A DNA stretch of 64,000 nt, from the NCBI GenBank assembly GCA_902475535.1, contig CABRZR010000010.1, positions 34,003 to 98,002 on the forward strand, written 5' to 3'. Below the pieces are notes generated by a model. It was not told the origin of the DNA. It searched no databases and saw nothing but the letters and a program-made list of their open reading frames with translations. The translations under genes were made by a program, and so were the position numbers. Positions 58,084 to 64,000 of this stretch are shown here, piece after piece; position 1 is the first letter of the stretch, and each line of letters starts with the position of its first letter. Origin of the DNA: QAMH01 sp900556425. GTDB lineage: Bacteria; Actinomycetota; Coriobacteriia; Coriobacteriales; QAMH01.

Positions 58084-59555
58084 GAGAGACCTCCCTTCTC
58101 GAGAGGCGCGATGCGGGGAACGATGGTCGCGGCCTCAAGCGCTGCACCCACGCGCAGGATAACCTCATCATGGAACTGCGGGCCTACGATTTGCAAACCG
58201 ATGGGCAGGCCAGAATCCTCGCCGAGCGCAATGGGCAGGCTCATACCGCCATTACCCGCGATGTTGATGCTGATGGTGTAAATGTCCGAAAGGTACATGG
58301 ATGCAGGATCGCTCACCTCGCCGAACTTGAACGCGGTGCGCGGACTCGTGGGCAACACGATTGCGTCGACCTTCTCGAACGCCTTCGTGTAATCTGCCGT
58401 GATGAGCGTGCGCACCTTTTGCGCGGGGATGTAGTACTCGTCATAGACACCACTTGCGAGCAGCCAGGCACCAAGCATGATGCGGCGCTTGGCTTCCGCG
58501 CCGAAACCCTGGGCGCGACTGTCCTCGTAGCGCTGCTCGAGGTTCTTGCCGTGGGCGTGATGTCCGTAGCGAACCGAATCGAAACGTGAGAGGTTCGAGA
58601 ACGCCTCGCAGGGTCCGAGCACGTAGTAGGCGCTGATGGCGGCCGCCGCATTGGGCAGCTCGACTTCGACAATCGTGGCCCCCAGCTCTTCGAGCCTCGC
58701 GACGCTTTCCTCGAAAGCATGCTTGACTTCGGGTGTGAGGCCGTCAAGTTCGAGTAGGGCGGGCACGATGCCGATGCGCATGCCGTTGACGCCGACATCG
58801 AGATTGGCGGTAAAGTCGATATCGCAAGGCTGGCTCGTGCAATCGAGCGGGTCACGCCCAGAAATCGCATTGAGCGCATATGCTGCATCCTCGACGCTAC
58901 GAGCAAAGGGGCCAACCTGATCAAGCGAGCTGCCAAAGGCAACCACGCCATAGCGACTGACCACGCCATAGCTCGGCTTGAGGGCGACCGTGCCACAGAA
59001 GCTTCCCGGTTGGCGGATGGATCCGCCCGTATCGCTACCGAGCGATAACGTCGCCATGCCTGCGGCAACGGCAGCCGCAGAACCACCCGAAGATCCGCCA
59101 GGCACGCGTTCGAGGTCCCAAGGGTTGCTCGTCGTGCCGAAGTACGAGGTCTCGGTCGAGGAGCCAAACGCGAATTCGTCCATATTCGTCTTGCCCAGAC
59201 AGATACCGCCTGCGTCGAGTGCTTTGGCGACGCAGGTTGCCGTGAACGGGCTCACGTAGGTTTCGAGCATATGTGAGGCGCAGGTCGTGTGCGTGCCAAC
59301 GAGGTTCATGTTGTCCTTGAAGGCGATGGGGACGCCAGCGAGGATGCCGATGGGTTCACGGGCGGCGATAGCCGCATCGACGGCATCGGCTTGCTCGTAG
59401 GCAAGATCGGGGGTGAGCTCGAGAAACGCATGAACCTTCGAGTCAAGCGCATCAATCATGTCGAAGGCAGATGTCGTGAGCTCGCGGGCGCTGAACTGGG
59501 CATTCAACAGGCCCTCGTGGATTTCGCGAACGCTCAGCTGAGGATAATTCTGCAT
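58080..59555 (-). CDS. gatA: Aspartyl/glutamyl-tRNA amidotransferase subunit A
   Basis: Protein of 491 residues. Amidase-signature triad Lys80 (GVPIAFKDN), Ser155 (GGSSGGSA) and Ser179 (SDTGGSIRQP), matching the known GatA spacing. Releases ammonia from glutamine for the GatB reaction. ATG 59555 follows GAGGGAGGCGATCGCTG; the frame is open to 59600 inside gatC. Start overlaps the gatC stop by one base. Confidence 0.96.
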   Translation of the reverse strand: MQNYPQLSVREIHEGLLNAQFSARELTTSAFDMIDALDSKVHAFLELTPDLAYEQADAVDAAIAAREPIGILAGVPIAFKDNMNLVGTHTTCASHMLETYVSPFTATCVAKALDAGGICLGKTNMDEFAFGSSTETSYFGTTSNPWDLERVPGGSSGGSAAAVAAGMATLSLGSDTGGSIRQPGSFCGTVALKPSYGVVSRYGVVAFGSSLDQVGPFARSVEDAAYALNAISGRDPLDCTSQPCDIDFTANLDVGVNGMRIGIVPALLELDGLTPEVKHAFEESVARLEELGATIVEVELPNAAAAISAYYVLGPCEAFSNLSRFDSVRYGHHAHGKNLEQRYEDSRAQGFGAEAKRRIMLGAWLLASGVYDEYYIPAQKVRTLITADYTKAFEKVDAIVLPTSPRTAFKFGEVSDPASMYLSDIYTISINIAGNGGMSLPIALGEDSGLPIGLQIVGPQFHDEVILRVGAALEAATIVPRIAPLEKGGLS

Positions 59556-59860
59556 CAGCGATCGCCTCCCTCGCCAAGAATGGAGGGAATCTCGAAGCAC
59601 CCCTCGCTCGTGGAGTCGCTATTCGACAGCGCGACCTCACGCTCGAAGGACTCCCCCACTTCGTCTTCACGCATGACGTTTGAGAGGCTGCCGATGGGAT
59701 GGAAGGTCGGCTCGACGCCCTCGAGCTCGTACTCGGTAATGGGCTTGAGCGTCTCGATGATGTTGTTGAGATCGACCGTCATCGTGGATAGCTCGTCATC
59801 CGTGAGGCCGATGCGCGCATACTCGGCGATGTCGCGCACATCCTGTTCGGTCAGAGTCAC
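59555..59860 (-). CDS. gatC: Aspartyl/glutamyl-tRNA amidotransferase subunit C
   Basis: Protein of 101 residues with the GatC pattern: LTEQDVRDIAEYARIGLTDDE and NVMREDEVGES. Small scaffold that stabilises GatAB. Begins one base after hom. Confidence 0.93.
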   Translation of the reverse strand: MTLTEQDVRDIAEYARIGLTDDELSTMTVDLNNIIETLKPITEYELEGVEPTFHPIGSLSNVMREDEVGESFEREVALSNSDSTSEGCFEIPSILGEGGDR

Positions 59861-59861
59861 C

Positions 59862-61148
59862 TTAGTCCTCCTCGATGCGAATCATGGTACCGATCTGAGC
59901 AACGCATGACAGAGCCTCGACTTCCTTGAGGGCTTCCTCGAAGTGCGCCTCGTTGGCCGTATGCGTCATGAAAATGAGCTCTGCGGTGCCGTCACCATGC
60001 GTCGTGGGTTGCACCATGCTGCGAATGGAGACGTCGTACTGGCTGAAGATCTCGCTGATGGCAGCAAGCACGCCGGGCTCGTCCTTCACGAGCAGGCGCA
60101 GATAGTACTTGGTCTCGAGCTTGCCGATGCCGCGCAAGGGCAGGTTGTCGGTACAGGTGCACCCGACGATGGGCTTGACATCGTTGGCGACGTGACGCGC
60201 GACCTCGATGGCATCGCCCATGACGGCCGATGCGGCAGGACCTGCGCCCGCACCCTCACCGAAGAACATGCAGTCACCCACGGCATCGCCCGTGACGTAG
60301 ATGGCGTTATAGACGCCGTTGACATTGGCAAGTTGATGGTCCGTGGAAATCATGGCCGGATGGACGCGGACGTCAATCTCGCCATCGATCTTGTGGGCGA
60401 TGGCGAGGAGCTTGATGGTGTAGCCCATATCCTCCGCATGCCTGAAATCCACGGGCTCGATGGAGCGAATGCCCTGCGTGAAGACGTCATCGAGCGTCAC
60501 GCGGGAGTTGAAGGCGATGGAGGCGAGAATCGCGATCTTCGCGGCAGCGTCATAGCCGTCGACGTCGGCCGTCGGATCGGCCTCGGCATAACCAAGTTCC
60601 TGTGCGCGTTTGAGCACCGTATCGTAATCGAGGCCCTGCTCCATCTCGGTGAGCATGTAGTTGGTCGTGCCATTGACAATGCCAAGGACGGTATTGATCT
60701 CGTTGCTGATGAGAGAATGCTTGAGGGGCTGGATGATGGGGATGCCACCACCTACGGACGCCTCGAATGCGACTTCGACGCCATGCTCGTCGGCGGTGTG
60801 GAAGATTTCCGCACCGCGCGTCGCCATGAGGGCCTTGTTGGCGGTGATCACGTTTTTTCCCGCGCGCAGGGCATCAAGCACGACGTCAGCTGCCATGCCC
60901 GTCCCGCCAATGAGCTCGATGACAATGTCGATATCTGGATCATTGACGATATCCTTATATGAGTCGACGATTGCATCATCGGAAATGCCAAGGGCTTCGA
61001 GCTTGGAGCGCGTGCGTGTCGTTGCCTTGGCAATCACCATGTCGACGCCCGCATGTCTCATGAAATCATCGTGGTGCTTTTGCAATATGCGAATGAATCC
61101 GCCACCGACGGTTCCGCATCCCACCAGACCGAGCTTCACTTGCTTCAT
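59862..61148 (-). CDS. hom: Homoserine dehydrogenase
   Basis: Protein of 428 residues. NAD(P)-binding GLVGCGTVGGGF (7-18), catalytic region LGYAEADPTADVDGYDAAAK near 200-220, and a C-terminal ACT domain (YYLRLLVKDEPGVLAAISE) for feedback by threonine. Reduces aspartate semialdehyde to homoserine. ATG 61148 follows AAAGGAGATATGC; the frame is open to 61220 without a site. Sits after lysA, linking two aspartate-family branches. Confidence 0.95.
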   Translation of the reverse strand: MKQVKLGLVGCGTVGGGFIRILQKHHDDFMRHAGVDMVIAKATTRTRSKLEALGISDDAIVDSYKDIVNDPDIDIVIELIGGTGMAADVVLDALRAGKNVITANKALMATRGAEIFHTADEHGVEVAFEASVGGGIPIIQPLKHSLISNEINTVLGIVNGTTNYMLTEMEQGLDYDTVLKRAQELGYAEADPTADVDGYDAAAKIAILASIAFNSRVTLDDVFTQGIRSIEPVDFRHAEDMGYTIKLLAIAHKIDGEIDVRVHPAMISTDHQLANVNGVYNAIYVTGDAVGDCMFFGEGAGAGPAASAVMGDAIEVARHVANDVKPIVGCTCTDNLPLRGIGKLETKYYLRLLVKDEPGVLAAISEIFSQYDVSIRSMVQPTTHGDGTAELIFMTHTANEAHFEEALKEVEALSCVAQIGTMIRIEED

Positions 61149-61170
61149 GCATATCTCCTTTTGAAAATGC

Positions 61171-62538
61171 CTACGCATTCGAGCATACGTCACGTGCGAG
61201 CAGATCGTCATAGGTCTCACGGCGCACGACCTCGCGAGCTACGCCATCATGGACGAAGACGATGCCGGGACGCACCTGCTTGTTATAGTTGCTCGCCATC
61301 TCGTTGCAATACGCGCCGGTGCCGAGTACGCAGATATGATCGCCGGCCTCGCACGCCTGCAGGGGGGCGTTCTTCACGACGACGTCACCCGACTCGCAAT
61401 GCTTGCCGACGATGTCACAGATGACATCACGGGGTTTGTCAGCACGCTCGACGACGAATGCCTCGTACTTCGACCCATAGAGCGCCGTGCGGATGTTATC
61501 CGTCATACCACCATCGATGGCAACGTAGGTGCAGATGCCGGGAACCGTCTTGACCGATCCGACGGTGTAGAGCGTGATGCCCGCGTTCGCGACGATGGAG
61601 CGGCCAGGCTCCACGAAAATGTGCGGATATGGGTAATCGTATTCGCTGCAATTGGCGTGGATGGCGCCCGTCGCAATCTGGGCGAATTGCGCAATGGTCG
61701 AGGGACGATCGTAGATGGTATAGGGAATGCCCAGACCGCCGCCCATATCGAAGACCTGAGCGACGAAGTCATGCGCTTGACGCATGTCGTTCATAAAGCC
61801 GAACATGGTGTTAATGGCCTCGACATAGGAGGTGAGCTCGAAGATTTGCGAGCCGATGTGACAGTGGAACCCAGCAACCTCGACTCCGGGCAGCGTCAGC
61901 GCATAGACAAGGGCTTCCTCGGCCGCACCGTTGCGAATGTTGAAACCGAACTTGGAATCCTCGTTGGCCGTCTGGATATACGCATGCGTGTCAGCCTCGA
62001 TACCGGGACAGACGCGAATGATGATGCGCTGGGTGACATCCTGCGCGCTCGCATAGGTCGAGATGCGCTCGATCTCCTCATGCGTATCGACCACGAAGCA
62101 CGCGACGCCGGCATCGATGTACTCCTCGATCTCGCGTTGGGACTTGTTGTTGCCCTGGGCGAAGACATGCTCCATCGGAAATCCCGCCGCCTTGGCGATG
62201 GCAAGCTCTCCACCACTGGCCACGTCGATATAGCAATCCTCCTCGGCGACGATCTTGTCCATGGCAACGCAGCAGAAGGCCTTGGCGGCATAGACGATGT
62301 CGCTTTGCGGGTAGCAGGTGCGGAACTCATCGCGATAGTCTGCGAGTTGCTTGCGGATATGACCTTCGTCGTAGACATAGAGCGCGGTACCGAAATCGCG
62401 GGCGATGTCGCGCAAATCGATGCCGTCGAGCATCACCTTCTCGCCGTCAACGTCCATGTTCATGGGAGCGACCTTGAGAAGGTCGGATGCCTTCATGTAG
62501 TCGGGCAGAACATGTTCGCGTGTTGGTGCAATTGACAT
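61171..62538 (-). CDS. lysA: Diaminopimelate decarboxylase
   Basis: Protein of 455 residues. PLP lysine K86 in YAAKAFCC, glycine-rich DMGGGLGIPY, EPGRSIVANAG and the second-subunit segment CVLGTGAYCNEMASNYN. Fold type III decarboxylase that converts meso-DAP to lysine. ATG follows AAAGGAGAAGTTCAGC, 18 bases after argS; argS-lysA pairing is familiar from other actinobacteria. Confidence 0.96.
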   Translation of the reverse strand: MSIAPTREHVLPDYMKASDLLKVAPMNMDVDGEKVMLDGIDLRDIARDFGTALYVYDEGHIRKQLADYRDEFRTCYPQSDIVYAAKAFCCVAMDKIVAEEDCYIDVASGGELAIAKAAGFPMEHVFAQGNNKSQREIEEYIDAGVACFVVDTHEEIERISTYASAQDVTQRIIIRVCPGIEADTHAYIQTANEDSKFGFNIRNGAAEEALVYALTLPGVEVAGFHCHIGSQIFELTSYVEAINTMFGFMNDMRQAHDFVAQVFDMGGGLGIPYTIYDRPSTIAQFAQIATGAIHANCSEYDYPYPHIFVEPGRSIVANAGITLYTVGSVKTVPGICTYVAIDGGMTDNIRTALYGSKYEAFVVERADKPRDVICDIVGKHCESGDVVVKNAPLQACEAGDHICVLGTGAYCNEMASNYNKQVRPGIVFVHDGVAREVVRRETYDDLLARDVCSNA

Positions 62539-62556
62539 GCTGAACTTCTCCTTTTG

Positions 62557-64000
62557 TTACATGCTCGTAGGTGCCGATACGCCGAGCAGAGACAGGGCGT
62601 TTCTCAGGACGCGGCGCGTCGCGTCACAGACGTAGAGACGCGCCGTCGTGAGGCGTGTGTCATCGCCGATGACGTGGCATTGGGTATAGAACTGATGGAA
62701 CTCGCTTGCGAGGCTCGTCGCGTAATGCGTAAGCCTGAACGGGGCAAGGTCACGCGCGCATCCTGCAACGAGCTCGCCAAACTCGTCGATGCGGCGTGCA
62801 AGGGCAAGCTCTGTCTCATGCGTAAGCGGCGAGAGGTCGGCATCGGCTGGGATAAGGGATGCGGCGATGGCATCGGGGTTTGCTTCGGGTGTGCTTGCAT
62901 CCTCGATGCCAGCGGCCTTGCGCAGGATCGAGCATATGCGCGCATGAGCATACTGAACATAGTAGACGGGATTTGTCGAGTCTTGCTTCTTGGCTTGCTC
63001 GATATCGAAGTCAATTGCCTGGTCGGTTGAGCGCGCGAGCATAAGGAAGCGCGTTGCGTCGGCTCCGACCTCGTCGAGGACCTCCTCGAAGCTCACCATC
63101 TCGCCCGTGCGCTTGGACATGCGTACGGGCTCGCCATCGCGAAAGAGGTTGACCATCTGGCCGATGACGACCTCGGGCTGACCGGGATGGCCGAAGACAT
63201 GGCCAACCGATTGGATGCGCTTGATATAGCCATGATGATCGGCGCCGAGGATGTCGATGCAGCGATCGAAGCCGCGGTCGAACTTGTTCTTGTGATAGGC
63301 GATGTCGGGCGCGAAATAGGTATAGCTGCCGTCGGCCTTGACGAGGACTCGGTCCTTATCGTCACCGAACTCCGTGGTCCTGAACCACACGGCATCGTCT
63401 TTATCGTAGAGGTATCCCCTCTCGCGCAGCGCATCGAGAGCACGCGTGAGGCGAGAGCTCCCATCGGCGTCCGTGGCATAGGTGCTACGCTCGGAATACC
63501 ACACGTCGAACTCGAGGCCAAAACCCGCGAGCAGCTCCTTCGTGTGCTCGAAGACCGTCTTGTACGCGAGTTCCTTGAAATATGCCGCGCGCTCGTCGGC
63601 GTCGGCGTCGACCCAGGCAGCGCCCTCTGCATCGTAGATGATGCCGGCGATATCGATGACGTAGGCGCCGGCATAGCAGTTTTCGGGAAGCTCGGCTCGA
63701 TACGAGTCCATGTTCTCGATGATGATCTCATAAGCGCTCTCGACATCCGTCGCGGCACCTTCGGCAATGAGACGTGCAACCTGCAGGTAGCGAAGTGCCA
63801 CGGACTCCGCGAAGATGTCCATCTGGTTGCCCGCGTCGTTGATGTAGAACTCGCGGGTCACGTCGTAGCCTGCGAAGGAAAGGACGTTTGCCATCGCATC
63901 GCCGAGCGCTGCCCAACGGCCATGCCCCAAATGCATGGGGCCTGTCGGGTTGGCGGAGATAAACTCGAGGTCGACCTTGATGCCATCACCGTCGTGGCTC
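62557..64000 (-). CDS. argS: Arginyl-tRNA synthetase, 5' end outside the window
   Basis: The frame runs open to base 64000, giving the C-terminal 480 residues; an ATG at 63936 is internal because the coding frame continues upstream with FISANPTGP, the sequence preceding the HIGH motif. HIGH motif HLGHG, KMSKS motif RMSKRTGEM, and a C-terminal DALR anticodon-binding domain ending VLRNALSLLGVSAPTSM. Charges tRNA-Arg. First visible gene of the minus-strand operon. Confidence 0.96.
   Translation of the reverse strand, partial: SHDGDGIKVDLEFISANPTGPMHLGHGRWAALGDAMANVLSFAGYDVTREFYINDAGNQMDIFAESVALRYLQVARLIAEGAATDVESAYEIIIENMDSYRAELPENCYAGAYVIDIAGIIYDAEGAAWVDADADERAAYFKELAYKTVFEHTKELLAGFGLEFDVWYSERSTYATDADGSSRLTRALDALRERGYLYDKDDAVWFRTTEFGDDKDRVLVKADGSYTYFAPDIAYHKNKFDRGFDRCIDILGADHHGYIKRIQSVGHVFGHPGQPEVVIGQMVNLFRDGEPVRMSKRTGEMVSFEEVLDEVGADATRFLMLARSTDQAIDFDIEQAKKQDSTNPVYYVQYAHARICSILRKAAGIEDASTPEANPDAIAASLIPADADLSPLTHETELALARRIDEFGELVAGCARDLAPFRLTHYATSLASEFHQFYTQCHVIGDDTRLTTARLYVCDATRRVLRNALSLLGVSAPTSM

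Overview
The window is GC-rich chromosomal DNA of an anaerobic actinobacterium, most likely class Coriobacteriia and probably family Eggerthellaceae. This is inferred from gene content: indolepyruvate:ferredoxin oxidoreductase with aryl/acyl-CoA ligases, a group-4-hydrogenase-type ferredoxin subunit, a cytoplasmic molybdopterin oxidoreductase flanked by MFS carriers, RNase Y together with RNase J, SpoVS without spore genes, GatCAB, and a LexA box of the CGAAC-N4-GTTCG type. No rRNA, phage, IS element or CRISPR array was seen.

Layout. 1-1000: end of a hydrogenase-type ferredoxin subunit and a CDP-alcohol phosphatidyltransferase. 1.1-13.4 kb: a VanW-family protein, then a mostly co-directional run: PaaK-type ligase, ACT protein, D,D-carboxypeptidase, zinc-ribbon/FHA protein, acyl-CoA synthetase, iorA, iorB, a SurA/PrsA-like lipoprotein and gluQ. 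Its metabolic core is oxidation of aromatic 2-oxo acids to arylacetyl-CoA. 13.4-14.5 kb: TatD-like hydrolase and tRNA-Ala(GGC), both minus strand. 14.6-21.2 kb: the accessory region, with a minus-strand molybdopterin enzyme / Fe-S protein / MFS operon, divergent from an 11-cysteine small protein, a second MFS carrier and a TetR regulator.

21.3-35.9 kb: housekeeping genes guaB, a dGTPase-like gene, an M16 peptidase, dapB, dapA, rnj, ftsK, a RodZ-like gene, yajQ, rimO, pgsA and cinA. 36-42.4 kb: recA (LexA box inside its promoter), recX, a structured leader ending in an intrinsic terminator, rny, a GHKL ATPase gene and pgm. 42.6-48.3 kb: spoVS, a PHP gene, miaB, miaA, dapF, hflX. 48.3-50.5 kb: lexA, divergent from a small SOS-controlled membrane protein across three LexA boxes spaced exactly 28 bp, then nrdR-dut. 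50.6-54.5 kb: AGCS and SSS sodium symporters and a VanZ-family protein. 54.6-64 kb: a long minus-strand operon argS-lysA-hom-gatC-gatA-gatB-radical SAM-FAD reductase; argS runs off the end.

Most promising leads: (1) the 5' leader of rny, where a long-range helix and the terminator stem compete for the same bases, a riboswitch-like layout; (2) the lexA-divergent tail-anchored 95-residue protein, a candidate SOS division inhibitor of unfamiliar topology; (3) the molybdopterin / cysteine-rich / dual-MFS / TetR locus, probably for a specific small-molecule substrate. All positions and motifs were read by eye; family assignments come from motif recognition, with no database search.
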